Counted from the stretch's first letter, positions 48,484 through 57,652 are shown. The stretch: DNA of 64,000 bases from Microbacterium sp. 1.5R (GCF_007667425.1 NZ_VDRC01000001.1:1456595-1520594); one strand, 5' to 3'. Translations and numbers: made by a program. Notes: generated by a model from the letters alone, not told the origin.

Positions 48484-49023
48484 GTGACATCCCCGGATCC
48501 CTTCCGCGTGATCTTCGTGTGCACGGGGAACATCTGCCGCTCCCCGATGGCGGAGGTCGTCTTCCGCGATCTCGCGGAGCACCAGGGTCTCGGGTCTCGC
48601 ATCGTGTCGCGCAGCGCCGGCACGGGCGACTGGCATCTCGGCGAACGCGCCGACCACCGGACCATCGACGCGCTCGCCCGCCGCGGCTACGACGGGACGC
48701 AGCACAGGGCCAAGCAGTTCACGACCGCCTCGTTCGCGGAGAACGACCTCGTCGTCGCCCTCGACCGCACCCACGACCGCGTGCTGCGCGAATGGGCGCG
48801 GGACGAAGACGAGGAGGGCAAGGTCACGCTGCTGCTCGCCTTCGATCCGGCCGCGCCGTCGCTCGATGTTCCCGACCCCTACTACGCCGGCCCCGAGATG
48901 TTCGATTCGGTGCTCGGTATGATCGAGACGGCGACCCGCGGGCTGTTCCGCCAGCTCGAGCCGGCTCTTCGCCAGCCCCGCTCGCCCCGAGGGATCGGGG
49001 CCCGATCAGGAGGACTCCCCTGA
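48484..49023 (+). CDS. Low-molecular-weight protein tyrosine phosphatase
   Basis: The 179-aa protein has the LMW-PTP active site VCTGNICRSPMAEVVF (C-x5-R) near the N-terminus and the general-acid Asp in DVPDPYYAG near residue 130. It hydrolyses phosphotyrosine, possibly on kinases of exopolysaccharide or envelope control. GTG start. A C-terminal Arg/Pro-rich tail (RQPRSPRGIGARSGGLP) contains the ribosome site for purB; the stop codon overlaps purB's start in CTGA. Confidence 0.9.
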   Translation: MTSPDPFRVIFVCTGNICRSPMAEVVFRDLAEHQGLGSRIVSRSAGTGDWHLGERADHRTIDALARRGYDGTQHRAKQFTTASFAENDLVVALDRTHDRVLREWARDEDEEGKVTLLLAFDPAAPSLDVPDPYYAGPEMFDSVLGMIETATRGLFRQLEPALRQPRSPRGIGARSGGLP

Positions 49024-50402
49024 CTTTCACGCCCTCGCTCCCCCCGCAGCCCCTCAGCCCGCTCGACGGCCGCTACCGCGGCGCGGTCACCGGGCTCGCC
49101 GACTTCCTCTCGGAGGCGGGACTCAACCGCGCACGGGTCGAGGTCGAGGTCGAGTGGCTGATCGCCCTCACCGATCGCTCGCTCTTCGAGACGAGCCCGC
49201 TGTCGGATGCCGACAAGGAGCGCCTCCGCGCCCTGTACCGCGACTTCGGGCAGGCCGAGATCGACTGGCTCGCCGAGAAGGAAGCCGTCACCCAGCACGA
49301 CGTCAAGGCCATCGAGTACCTCGTGCGCGATCGCCTCAGCGCGCTGGGCCTCGACCGCATCGCCGAGCTCACGCACTTCGCCTGCACGAGCGAGGACATC
49401 AACTCGGCCTCCTACGCGCTCACCGTGAAGCGCGCGGTCGAAGAGGTGTGGCTGCCCGCGCTCGACACCGTGATCGCCAAGCTGCGCGAGCTCGCTGCCG
49501 AGCATGCCGACGCCGCGATGCTCTCGCGCACGCACGGTCAGCCGGCCACGCCGTCGACGATGGGCAAGGAGATCGCCGTCTTCGCGTGGCGCCTCGAGCG
49601 CGTACGGGCGCAGATCGCGGCGAACGACTACCTCGCCAAGTTCTCGGGCGCGACCGGCACGTGGTCGGCGCACCTCGCGGCCGACCCAGACGCCGACTGG
49701 CCGACCATCTCCCGCGAGTACATCGAGGGCCTGGGTCTCGGGTTCAACCTGCTGACGACGCAGATCGAGTCGCACGACTGGCAGGTCGAGCTGTACGACC
49801 GGGTGCGGCATGCCGGCGGCATCCTGCACAATCTCGCGACCGACATCTGGACGTACATCTCGCTCGGCTACTTCGCGCAGATCCCGGTGGCCGGCGCGAC
49901 CGGATCGTCGACGATGCCGCACAAGATCAACCCGATCCGCTTCGAGAACGCCGAGGCGAACCTCGAGATCTCGGGAGCCCTGCTCGCCTCGCTCGGCCAG
50001 ACCCTCGTCACCAGCCGTCTGCAGCGCGACCTCACCGACTCGACGACGCAGCGCAACATCGGCGTCGCGTTCGGCCACTCCCTGCTCGCGCTCGACAACC
50101 TGCGCCGCGGCCTGAACGCGATCTCGCTGTCGCGCGACGTGCTGCTCGCCGACCTCGACGTGAACTGGGAGGTGCTCGCCGAGGCCATCCAGACCGTCAT
50201 CCGCGCCGAGGTCGTCGCCGGCCGCTCGACCATCCAGGACCCGTACGCGCTGCTCAAGGAGCTCACCCGCGGGCACCGGGTCGGCGGCGAGGATCTCGCC
50301 GCCTTCGTCGAGAAGCTGGAGATCGGGGACGCAGCCAAGCAGCGGCTTCTCGCCCTCACCCCGGCGACGTACACGGGCATCGCCGAGCAGCTCGCGCGAT
50401 GA
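49020..50402 (+). CDS. purB: Adenylosuccinate lyase
   Basis: The 460-aa protein is a full PurB of the fumarase/aspartase superfamily. It opens with TFTPSLPPQPLSPLDGRYR, contains HFACTSEDINSASYA, SRTHGQPATPS and the signature GSSTMPHKINPI. It cleaves SAICAR and adenylosuccinate in purine synthesis. No ATG, GTG or TTG is available before the conserved PLSPLDGRYR block; the best start is CTG at 49020, with AGGAGG seven bases upstream and a CTGA overlap with the phosphatase stop. A CTG start is unusual and might alternatively be a base error for ATG. Confidence 0.93.
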   Translation: MTFTPSLPPQPLSPLDGRYRGAVTGLADFLSEAGLNRARVEVEVEWLIALTDRSLFETSPLSDADKERLRALYRDFGQAEIDWLAEKEAVTQHDVKAIEYLVRDRLSALGLDRIAELTHFACTSEDINSASYALTVKRAVEEVWLPALDTVIAKLRELAAEHADAAMLSRTHGQPATPSTMGKEIAVFAWRLERVRAQIAANDYLAKFSGATGTWSAHLAADPDADWPTISREYIEGLGLGFNLLTTQIESHDWQVELYDRVRHAGGILHNLATDIWTYISLGYFAQIPVAGATGSSTMPHKINPIRFENAEANLEISGALLASLGQTLVTSRLQRDLTDSTTQRNIGVAFGHSLLALDNLRRGLNAISLSRDVLLADLDVNWEVLAEAIQTVIRAEVVAGRSTIQDPYALLKELTRGHRVGGEDLAAFVEKLEIGDAAKQRLLALTPATYTGIAEQLAR

Positions 50403-50689
50403 GCCCGGCCCGCGGTGTCACGGCTGCAGACGTCGCCGGCGCCCGGATCGCGGTGCGTCGCCTCGGGAGCCGCTACGACATCGACCAAGTCGACCGGTTC
50501 CTCGACGAGTGCCGGTCGACCCTCGAGGCCTGGGAGAGGAGCCGCGACACGACGACCGCGCTGAGCGCTGCGGACGTCGCGAGCACGACCTTCGGGTCCC
50601 CGCGCGGTCTCACGCCCGGCTACGACGCGGACGCAGTCGACGACCTGCTCGACACCGTCGTGCTGCAGCTGAGGGAGTACTCCGGCTGA
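50399..50689 (+). CDS. DivIVA domain-containing protein
   Basis: The 96-aa protein contains two DivIVA-like segments: VRRLGSRYDIDQVDRFLDEC, the canonical RxxYDxxQVDxFLD motif, and later PRGLTPGYDADAVDDLLDTV. It lacks the long coiled coil of Wag31, so it is a short member. DivIVA proteins sense membrane curvature at poles and septa. It is coupled to purB by an ATGA overlap and is the last gene of the phosphatase-purB-divIVA run. Its role may lie in division or cell-wall placement. Confidence 0.85.
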   Translation: MSPARGVTAADVAGARIAVRRLGSRYDIDQVDRFLDECRSTLEAWERSRDTTTALSAADVASTTFGSPRGLTPGYDADAVDDLLDTVVLQLREYSG

Positions 50690-50700
50690 CGGGGTTCGCA

Positions 50701-50715
50701 GGCTGAGGCTCAGCC
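50701..50715. terminator. Possible short bidirectional terminator hairpin
   Basis: GGCTGAGGCTCAGCC is a perfect 6-bp stem with a 3-nt loop in the 20-bp gap between the convergent DivIVA-type gene and the MFS gene, overlapping the MFS stop codon. It is short but well placed for both strands. Confidence 0.35.
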
Positions 50716-52131
50716 CGACCGCGCGCCAGCCGGATCGCGGGGCATGAAGAACGCGGCCGACAGGGTCAGCACCGCCACGACTGCTGCGGCGACGAACACC
50801 CAGAACGAGGCGCCGACGATCGTCGCGGGGTCGTCCGGCCCGTCGCCACGGGCGATGATGGCGTTCGAGATCGCTCCGAACACGGCGACGCCCAGCGCGC
50901 TGCCGGCCGAGCGGGCGAACGCGTTCATGCCGGTGACTGCACCGCGCTCACCCCAGTCGACAGAAGCCTGCGCCGCGATCAGCGCGGGCGCGGCGCTCCA
51001 TCCGAGGCCGAACCCCAGCACGAAGGCCACCGCGGCGATCACCGCGGGGTTCGGCCACGGCGAGACCGCCGCGAGGGCGACCGCCGCGACCGTGGCGATC
51101 AGGAGCCCTGTCAGCGCTGTGCGGCGGAATCCGATGCGCAGATACAGCCGTCCGGCGTTCGCCGCGGCGATCGGCCAGCCGAGGGTGAGCGCGGCCACGG
51201 CCAGACCCGACAGCAGCGGCGCGATGCCGATGGAGCCCTCGAGGTAGGCCGGGGCGAAGCTCGTGACGCCCGTCAGCAGAGCGCCGATCCCGAGCGAGAC
51301 GATCGTCGTCGAGAGGATGAGCGGGCGCGCGACCAGTCGGAGATCGACGATGGGCTCACGGGCGCGGCGCTCTACGAGAGCGAACGCCACGAGCGCTGCG
51401 GCTCCGAGCACGAAGCACGCGGCGCTCGGCCAGGAGAGCCAGTCCCAGGCGTTCCCGCCCTCCAGCATCCCGAGGATCAGCCCGGTCAATCCGATCGTGA
51501 GGAGCACGGCGCCGACGTAGTCCACGCTGTGCTGCTGCGGTTCGAGCTTCTCGTGGTACGTGCGCAGCAGCATCCACGCCGCGATCAGACAGAGCGGGAT
51601 GTTGATCCAGAAGATCCAGCGCCAGGCGTCGAGCTGCGCGAAGACGCCTCCGAGCGCCGGGCCGACGACCGACGAGATCGCCCACACCGAAGCGATGTAG
51701 CCCTGCACCTTGGCCCGCTCGGCCACCGTGTAGATGTCGCCGACGATGGTCATCCCCATCGGTGCGACGGCGCCGGCGCCGAGCCCCTGGATCACTCGGA
51801 AGGCGATGAGGGCCGGCATGCTCCATGCGAACCCGGACAGCAGCGAGCCGAGCAGGAAGAGCCCGATGCCGAGGAGGATGATCGGCTTGCGCCCGACCGT
51901 GTCGGCGAAGCGCGAGTAGATCGGCACGCTCACGGCCTGTGCGAGGAGGTAGACCGAGAACAGCCACGGGAACTGCTGGTAGCTGCCGAGGTCGCGGACG
52001 ATGCTGGGCACGGCGGTGGCGAGGATCGTCGCGTCGATCGCGATGAGGCCGGTCGACAGCATGAGCGCGCCGAGCACGGGTCCGCGCGTGGAGCGGAGCC
52101 CGACGGAGGCGCGATCGACGGATGCTGTCAC
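50710..52131 (-). CDS. MFS multidrug exporter (DHA2, 14-TMS type)
   Basis: The 473-aa protein starts at GTG (TASVDRASVGLRSTRG) and has about 14 transmembrane helices. Helix 1 carries GLIAIDATILATAVPSIVRD (motif D1 region of DHA2 drug/proton antiporters); the A-motif is YSRFADTVGRKPIILLG; the C-motif region is WAISSVVGPALGGVF. It probably exports hydrophobic drugs or dyes. It is convergent with the DivIVA-type gene. No regulator is adjacent. Confidence 0.9.
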   Translation of the reverse strand: MTASVDRASVGLRSTRGPVLGALMLSTGLIAIDATILATAVPSIVRDLGSYQQFPWLFSVYLLAQAVSVPIYSRFADTVGRKPIILLGIGLFLLGSLLSGFAWSMPALIAFRVIQGLGAGAVAPMGMTIVGDIYTVAERAKVQGYIASVWAISSVVGPALGGVFAQLDAWRWIFWINIPLCLIAAWMLLRTYHEKLEPQQHSVDYVGAVLLTIGLTGLILGMLEGGNAWDWLSWPSAACFVLGAAALVAFALVERRAREPIVDLRLVARPLILSTTIVSLGIGALLTGVTSFAPAYLEGSIGIAPLLSGLAVAALTLGWPIAAANAGRLYLRIGFRRTALTGLLIATVAAVALAAVSPWPNPAVIAAVAFVLGFGLGWSAAPALIAAQASVDWGERGAVTGMNAFARSAGSALGVAVFGAISNAIIARGDGPDDPATIVGASFWVFVAAAVVAVLTLSAAFFMPRDPAGARSG

Positions 52132-52203
52132 CCTGAGGACAAGCCTCCCCGCTTCCGCGGTATTCCGGCGGCGCGATCCCGCATCACGGGTCGGGCCGCT
52201 CGG

Positions 52204-52554
52204 TCAGGAGTCGGAGCGCTTCGTCGTCCCGTCGGAGTCGGCGTCGTCCGGTTCGGCGTCGTAGAGCACCGGACGATCGACCGTCTTCGTCACGTCGGCG
52301 GGATCGACGACGAGGATCAGCATCGCGAGGAACAGCAGCGTCACGATGAACGCGCCGCCGCCGACCACGAGGCCGAGCGCGATCGGCGTGAGGCCCTCGT
52401 AGGAGCCGTTCGCGATCGCGGAGTTCACTCGCGCCGTGAAGGCGCCGGTCGACACCAGCGTCACGATCGCCGCGAAGACGCCGCAGGCGAGGGCGATGCC
52501 CAGCAGGTGCAGTGGTCGCAGGATGTCGCGGCGGGTGGGCTTCTCGTCGCTCAT
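52204..52554 (-). CDS. Small membrane protein
   Basis: The 116-aa protein has two or three transmembrane helices (LLGIALACGVFAAIVTLV and LGLVVGGGAFIVTLLFLAML) and a charged, acidic C-terminal tail (DAEPDDADSDGTTKRSDS). It is coupled to the gene upstream by an ATGA overlap. I do not recognise the family. The pair may work together at the membrane. Confidence 0.7.
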   Translation of the reverse strand: MSDEKPTRRDILRPLHLLGIALACGVFAAIVTLVSTGAFTARVNSAIANGSYEGLTPIALGLVVGGGAFIVTLLFLAMLILVVDPADVTKTVDRPVLYDAEPDDADSDGTTKRSDS

Positions 52555-53189
52555 CGGTCACCTCCGTGCTCGACCGGGGCGGGGGCGGATGCCGTGGCGG
52601 CGGGCTCCGCGCGCTTCGGCGTGAGCCCGGCGATGCCGAGGAACACGGCCACGATCGCGGCATAGCCGCCGAACATGCCCACTCCGAGGATGATGCCGGT
52701 CAGTTCGAATTCGCCGGCGCCGTCGATGGCGTACGGCTGCACGAAGCCGGCGGGGATGGTCAGCAGCAGCAGCGCGAGGAGGAGTCCGAAAGCGCCGACC
52801 GTGATCGAGTCGCGGGCCGTGCCGTCGGCGGCTCGGCGGGCGCGGAGTCCGGCGAGGAGTTCGACGAGGCCCGCGGACAACGCCCAGGCGATCACGACGA
52901 TGAAGAAGAGGTCTTCGGTGCGCCAGGCCGGGACGCCCGCGGCCATGCCGGCCGCGACGCCGAGCAGCCCGAGGACGACCCACTGCCAGCGCTGCCCCGC
53001 GGGGAAGACGAGCCAGACCGCGAGCAGCATCACGAGCGAGGTCGCGAGCACGAACCCGCTGAAGACCGAGAGGCCGACCGCTGCGGAGTGGTCGGGAGAG
53101 AAGGTGATCATCACGGCAGCGGCCGCCGCGAAGAGCGCGCGCAGCAGTTGGACGTGACGCGCGGTGAACGCGCGAGCAGGGGCAGACAT
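52551..53189 (-). CDS. Polytopic membrane protein
   Basis: The 212-aa protein has about six transmembrane helices, with MSAPARAFTARHVQLLRAL at the start and an Ala/Pro/Thr-rich tail ending PVEHGGDR. The pattern resembles HdeD/DUF308-type or related small membrane proteins, but no motif is decisive. It is followed by the coupled small membrane protein gene. The ATG at 53189 is chosen since the upstream extension is Arg-rich and overlaps a neighbouring intergenic region. Confidence 0.68.
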   Translation of the reverse strand: MSAPARAFTARHVQLLRALFAAAAAVMITFSPDHSAAVGLSVFSGFVLATSLVMLLAVWLVFPAGQRWQWVVLGLLGVAAGMAAGVPAWRTEDLFFIVVIAWALSAGLVELLAGLRARRAADGTARDSITVGAFGLLLALLLLTIPAGFVQPYAIDGAGEFELTGIILGVGMFGGYAAIVAVFLGIAGLTPKRAEPAATASAPAPVEHGGDR

Positions 53190-53492
53190 GACGATCCAGA
53201 GTCCTCCGGGTGGTTCCCCCCAGTCTACGCGCGGGGCGCAGCGGGCGCGGACGGCCGGGAGCGTCCGTGAGGCCTGACGGATCTCCCCAGATCGATCGTC
53301 AGGCCCCACGAGAACACGCAGCGACGGGGGCGGCGCCGCGTCGAGCTGATCGAGTGCGAGGTCGGGCACCCTGCCTGCCTCGATGCAACTCATTCAGACC
53401 CCAGAAACAGCACCTCGTCCCCTACGTGGTACTCGAGTGGTCGTATGCTCACTTTAGGGGCCGGTTGTTCACATACCGGTGGGGGTGGTGTG
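53190..53492. other. Intergenic region with divergent promoters
   Basis: A 303-bp gap between the divergent membrane-protein pair and the HTH-containing gene. It contains an inverted repeat CCGGT-N9-ACCGG (53461-53479) close to the latter's start and moderately AT-rich patches around 53390-53460 that could hold promoters. I see no gene or RNA in it. Confidence 0.5.
53461..53479. promoter_or_regulatory. Candidate operator CCGGT-N9-ACCGG
   Basis: CCGGT TGTTCACAT ACCGG is a perfect 5-bp inverted repeat lying 14 bp before the start of the HTH protein. It may be its own binding site. Confidence 0.35.
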
Positions 53493-54401
53493 ATGAGTTT
53501 CGAGCGAACCGACCGACGGTCGTCGGACCAGTTCTCCGGTGCGCTCCGCGACGCGATCAACGCCCGCGGCCTCTCTCTGGCCCGCCTGCACGAGATGCTC
53601 CGCTCGCGCGGCAACGGAGTGTCGATGGCCACACTCAGCTACTGGCGCTCGGGTCGGCGACGCCCGGAAGGCGTGCAGTCCCTGGCCGCCATCGCCGAGA
53701 TCGAGCGCCTCCTCCACCTGCCCCCCGGCGAGCTCACGGCGCGGCTCGGCTCGACCAATCGCACCGGACCCATCGGCCCCAACCAGTTCCCGATGAACGA
53801 GCAGGAGCTCGAGCGCGCGGTGCGCGACGCCTTCGCAGCACTCGGAGCCGAGTACCCCGACACCGCGCGAGAGCTCACGACCCACTCCGTCACCGACGTC
53901 GACGCCTCGGGCAACGTCGCACACTGCGCGACCCGCAGCATCGTGCAGGCGACGATCGGCACCCTGACGTCCATCCCGCTCCTCGAGCTCACTCCGGGCG
54001 AGCCGACGCCGGCCCCGATCATCACCGCCGTCTCGGGCGGTCGCATCGCGGCGCGGTATTCGCACCCGAACGGCGAGGTGCACGGGGTGCTGTTCGAGCT
54101 CGACTCCCCGCTGGCCGCACCGGACACGACGGTGGTCGAGTGGGCAGTCGACTACCCGCCCGACTACCCGCCGCAGCGTGAGACCGGGCACGCGGTGGCG
54201 ATGAAGTGCCGGGAGCTGCTGGTGTGGACCCGCTTCCACCCCGACGCGGTCCCCGATCACATCACCGAACGCGTCGACACCCCGCAGGGGACGACGACCA
54301 CCGCATCCGACATCGACGGCAGGACCTCGGTGGCGCAGATCCGGCGCGGTTTCGGCCCCGGCGCGCTCGGCCTCAACTGGAGTTTCGACGACGGACGATA
54401 G
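53493..54401 (+). CDS. HTH-containing regulator of unknown type
   Basis: The 302-aa protein has an N-terminal Cro/C1-like HTH (SGALRDAINARGLSLARLHEM, then VSMATLSYWRSGRRRPEG) and an unrecognised 200-residue C-terminal domain rich in beta structure (RIAARYSHPNGEVHGVLFE; WAVDYPPDYPPQRE). No enzymatic motif is visible. The C-terminal domain may sense a ligand. ATG at 53493 is preferred to 53445 because GGTGGTG precedes it and the upstream frame is not conserved. Confidence 0.7.
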   Translation: MSFERTDRRSSDQFSGALRDAINARGLSLARLHEMLRSRGNGVSMATLSYWRSGRRRPEGVQSLAAIAEIERLLHLPPGELTARLGSTNRTGPIGPNQFPMNEQELERAVRDAFAALGAEYPDTARELTTHSVTDVDASGNVAHCATRSIVQATIGTLTSIPLLELTPGEPTPAPIITAVSGGRIAARYSHPNGEVHGVLFELDSPLAAPDTTVVEWAVDYPPDYPPQRETGHAVAMKCRELLVWTRFHPDAVPDHITERVDTPQGTTTTASDIDGRTSVAQIRRGFGPGALGLNWSFDDGR

Positions 54402-54420
54402 CGTCGCCCGCCCCGGCTGA

Positions 54421-55257
54421 TCAGCCGGGCTGTTCACCCACGGCCACGGGACGCCCCGGGGTGTTCGACCACTGGCTCCACGAGCCGGGGAAGACCTTGG
54501 CCTCGATGCCGACCTCGTCGAGCACGAGAGCGGTGTGCGCAGCCGTGATCCCCGACCCGCAGTAGGCGGCGACCGCCGTTCCGCGGGTCACACCGGCGGC
54601 GGCGAAGGTCGCTCGGACGGTGTCGTGATCGAGGATGCGTCCGGCCGAGTCGAAGTGCAGCGCCGTCGGCAGGTTCACCGCCCCGGGGATGTGGCCGGCC
54701 TGCGGATCGAGCGGCTCGACCTCGCCGCGGTAGCGCTCCGGTGCGCGCACGTCGAGCAGGACGCCGGATGCCGGCAGCGCGGCCGCGTCGTCGATGGTGA
54801 TCGCATCGGCGCCGATCTCCGAGAGCGTCACGTCACCCGGCTGCGGCGATACCTCGTCGGAATCCACACCGAGACCGGCCTCACGCCAGGCGCGGATGCC
54901 GCCCTCGAGCACCCGCACGTCGACTCCGGCCTGTCGCAGCAACCACCAGGCCCGCGCGGCGGCGACGCCCTTCACGTCGTCATACGCGACCACGACGTCT
55001 CCGTCGCGCACTCCCCAGCGGCGCGCGGCATCCTGCAGCTCCGCGGTCGTGGGGAGCGGATGCCGTCCGTCGGCCGGTTCCCCGTGCGACGCGAGCTCGG
55101 TGTCGAGGGGCACGTACACCGCGCCCGGGATGTGTCCATCGAGGTAGTCGGCGTGCCCGTCCGGTCGGTCGAGCCGCCAGCGCACGTCGATCACTCGCAC
55201 CGGCGCACCCGCCGTCTGCAGCTCGTCCAGTTCGGCGACGCTCACGAAGTTGCTCAT
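54421..55257 (-). CDS. Sulfurtransferase, two-domain rhodanese (SseA-like)
   Basis: The 278-aa protein has an N-terminal rhodanese domain (about residues 1-130; VRVIDVRWRLDRPDGHADYLDG) and a C-terminal active domain (about 150-278) with the active-site loop AYCGSGITAAH, the persulfide Cys near residue 232. It transfers sulfur from thiosulfate or 3-mercaptopyruvate to acceptors; which of the two cannot be settled here. It is convergent with the HTH gene. Confidence 0.92.
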   Translation of the reverse strand: MSNFVSVAELDELQTAGAPVRVIDVRWRLDRPDGHADYLDGHIPGAVYVPLDTELASHGEPADGRHPLPTTAELQDAARRWGVRDGDVVVAYDDVKGVAAARAWWLLRQAGVDVRVLEGGIRAWREAGLGVDSDEVSPQPGDVTLSEIGADAITIDDAAALPASGVLLDVRAPERYRGEVEPLDPQAGHIPGAVNLPTALHFDSAGRILDHDTVRATFAAAGVTRGTAVAAYCGSGITAAHTALVLDEVGIEAKVFPGSWSQWSNTPGRPVAVGEQPG

Positions 55258-55368
55258 GCTGCGAGGCTATCGAGCGTCCGCCCGGCCGGGGCCGTGGCGC
55301 CACACGCCGTCACTTTCACTGTTGTCCCCGGCGGTAGGCTCGTCACGGCCGCGTCGAGGAAGGACAGC

Positions 55369-56292
55369 ATGCCCTCTCGATTCCGCTGGATGCGACTGCG
55401 CCCGCAGGAGACCGCGCTCCTCGCGATCACCGCTGTCTGGGGCAGCACTTTCCTCCTCGTGCACTGGGCGATGCAGCACTCCGGACCGTGGTTCTTCGTC
55501 GGCATCCGCTTCCTCGTCGCCGGCGTGATCAGCGTGGTGATCTTCCGCGGCGCGCTGCGCGGCATCCGCTGGCCCGATATCGGCGCCGGCGTCGCGATCG
55601 GCGTGATGATCCATCTCGGATACGGTCTGCAGACCGTCGGCCTGCAGACCATCGACTCCAGCACCTCCGCGTTCATCACCGCGATGTACGTGCCGCTGGT
55701 GCCCCTCGCGCAGTGGGCCGTCTTCCGACGTCGGCCACCGACCATGGCCTTCGTCGGCGCGGGTCTCGCGTTCGTCGGTCTCGTGCTCATCGCCGGCCCT
55801 GACGCGTTCGCGCTGACGCTGGGCAGCGGGGAGATCGTGACGATGATCAGCACGCTGCCGATCGCTGCCGAGATCATCCTCATCTCCCTCTTCGCAGGCC
55901 GCATCGACCTCGGCCGCATCACCGTCGTCCAGCTGCTCACGGCGGGGCTGCTCGGGCTGCTCACCATGCCCGTCGTCGGGGAGTCGGTGCCGGAGTTCTC
56001 CTGGGTGTGGGTCGGCTGCGCCATCGGCCTCGGCGCCGCCAGCTGCCTCATCCAGCTGACGATGAACTGGGCCCAGAAGTCGGTCTCCCCCACCCGCGCC
56101 ACGATCATCTACGCCGGCGAGCCGGTGTGGGCGGCGATCGTCGGTCGCGTCGCGGGCGAACGGCTGCCCGTGACCGCACTGTTGGGTGGAGCGCTGGTCG
56201 TGGTCGGCATCCTCGCGAGTGAGCTCAAGCTCGTGCGGCGGCGTCAGCGCGTCGCCGCGGCGTCCGAACCCGGAACCGATTCGCGGGAATAG
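55369..56292 (+). CDS. DMT superfamily exporter (EamA domain)
   Basis: The 307-aa protein has about ten helices and two EamA repeats: LLAITAVWGSTFLLVHWAM in the first and TRATIIYAGEPVWAAIVG in the second. Relatives include RhaT/RarD-type metabolite exporters. The ATG at 55369 has AGGAAGGACAGC upstream. It could export a metabolite; the gene after it, 27 bp downstream, is a riboflavin enzyme, so a flavin or precursor is conceivable but not shown. Confidence 0.87.
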   Translation: MPSRFRWMRLRPQETALLAITAVWGSTFLLVHWAMQHSGPWFFVGIRFLVAGVISVVIFRGALRGIRWPDIGAGVAIGVMIHLGYGLQTVGLQTIDSSTSAFITAMYVPLVPLAQWAVFRRRPPTMAFVGAGLAFVGLVLIAGPDAFALTLGSGEIVTMISTLPIAAEIILISLFAGRIDLGRITVVQLLTAGLLGLLTMPVVGESVPEFSWVWVGCAIGLGAASCLIQLTMNWAQKSVSPTRATIIYAGEPVWAAIVGRVAGERLPVTALLGGALVVVGILASELKLVRRRQRVAAASEPGTDSRE

Positions 56293-56319
56293 ACCGACGG
56301 GGTCGGCGTTGCACCCCCC

Positions 56320-56979
56320 ATGATTGAAAGTTCAACCGTCATCCCCGCCGCCACGGAGCGGACGCGCGTGCGCGTGCCGATGCGCTTCGGCGACGGGTAC
56401 TCGACGACGGCGGACGTTGTCACCTTCGATGGCCTTGTCGACGGTCGGGAACACCTCCTGCTGGGGCTGGGCGACTGGAAGGCCGCCCTCGAGCGGTCGG
56501 CCGACGACGGCGCGGCACCTCTGGTCAGGCCGCACAGCGAATGCCTCACCGGCGACGTGTTCGGCTCGGAGCGCTGCGACTGCGGGCCGCAGCTGCGCGA
56601 AGCCGTCGAGCGGATCGCCACCGAGGGCGGCTTCCTCCTCTACCTCCGCCAGGAGGGTCGGGGCATCGGCCTGTACGCGAAGCTCGACGCCTACGCCCTG
56701 CAGGACTCGGGCCTCGACACGTACGAGGCGAACGTGGCGCTGGGTCGCGGCGAGGACGAGCGCGACTACACCGTCGCCGCGCAGATGCTGAGCGCGGTCG
56801 GCGCCGGACGCATCCGCCTGCTGAGCAACAATCCCGACAAGGCCGCACAGCTGGCAGCTCTGGGGATCGAGGTCGTCGAGCAGGTACGGACGGGTGTGCA
56901 CGAGACGACAGCCAACCATCGCTATCTCGAGGCCAAGCGCGACCACACCTCGCACACCATCGACCTGTCTGCGGCATGA
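56320..56979 (+). CDS. ribA: GTP cyclohydrolase II
   Basis: The 219-aa protein is a standalone GTP cyclohydrolase II. The zinc ligands are C-x10-C-x-C in SECLTGDVFGSERCDCGPQ, and the GTP site shows LRQEGRGIGLYAK; the C-terminal part has LLSNNPDKAAQLAALGIEV. It opens GTP to 2,5-diamino-6-ribosylamino-pyrimidinone phosphate, formate and pyrophosphate for riboflavin. It is not fused to RibB. It overlaps the following MarR gene by 4 bp (ATGA). Confidence 0.93.
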   Translation: MIESSTVIPAATERTRVRVPMRFGDGYSTTADVVTFDGLVDGREHLLLGLGDWKAALERSADDGAAPLVRPHSECLTGDVFGSERCDCGPQLREAVERIATEGGFLLYLRQEGRGIGLYAKLDAYALQDSGLDTYEANVALGRGEDERDYTVAAQMLSAVGAGRIRLLSNNPDKAAQLAALGIEVVEQVRTGVHETTANHRYLEAKRDHTSHTIDLSAA

Positions 56980-57530
56980 GGAGCGACCGGCAGCTGGACG
57001 ACGCCGAGATGGCGACGTGGCTGCCGACCATCCGGTTCGTACAGTTGCTGCCTCAAGTGCTCGACCGCACCCTCAAGGCCGAGACGGGACTCAAGCACGC
57101 GCACTATGCGATCCTCGTCTCGCTCGCGCGAGAGGATGCAGCGGCCATCACGATGACGGAGCTCGCGGGTATCGCGGGTCTCAGCCGATCGCGCCTCAGC
57201 CATGCGCTCGATGCGCTCGAGGAGCGAGGCTGGGTCGCCCGCGCGACCTGCGGTCGCGACAAGCGCACGCTCACCGCGATGCTCACCGAGGAGGGACGAG
57301 AGCTCTTGCGGGGAGCGGCCCCCGTGCATGTCGCTCAGATCCGCGAGCTGGTGCTCGATCCGTTGACCGAGGACGAGCGTGTGCAACTGGGCGCGATCGT
57401 CGAGAAGCTGCTGCCGGGCGTGAGCAACGCACTCGGCGGCGCGCCGCGCCCACCGCAGTCGGCGCAGGCACACCGCACCGCCGGCACAGAGGGCGGAACG
57501 TACCCCACGCCCCGCCCTCCGCTCACCTGA
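56976..57530 (+). CDS. MarR family transcriptional regulator
   Basis: The 184-aa protein contains a MarR winged helix: LKHAHYAILVSLARE, ITMTELAGIAGLSRSRLSHALDAL (recognition helix), WVARATCGRDKRTLTAML (wing). A Pro/Gly-rich tail of about 30 residues follows. It is translationally coupled to ribA and may sense an aromatic or redox signal; its targets are unknown. It ends 178 bp before the XRE gene. Confidence 0.92.
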   Translation: MRSDRQLDDAEMATWLPTIRFVQLLPQVLDRTLKAETGLKHAHYAILVSLAREDAAAITMTELAGIAGLSRSRLSHALDALEERGWVARATCGRDKRTLTAMLTEEGRELLRGAAPVHVAQIRELVLDPLTEDERVQLGAIVEKLLPGVSNALGGAPRPPQSAQAHRTAGTEGGTYPTPRPPLT

Positions 57531-57652
57531 GACCCAGTAACGGTCTGGCCGGCGACGGCTCGAGCGACTCGTCTCCGGTTCAGAGAGAAACTAACGCGCA
57601 TGCCTTCACATGAGGTCAGGCGATGTGTGAATCCGCGCCGACCCCTCGACGT

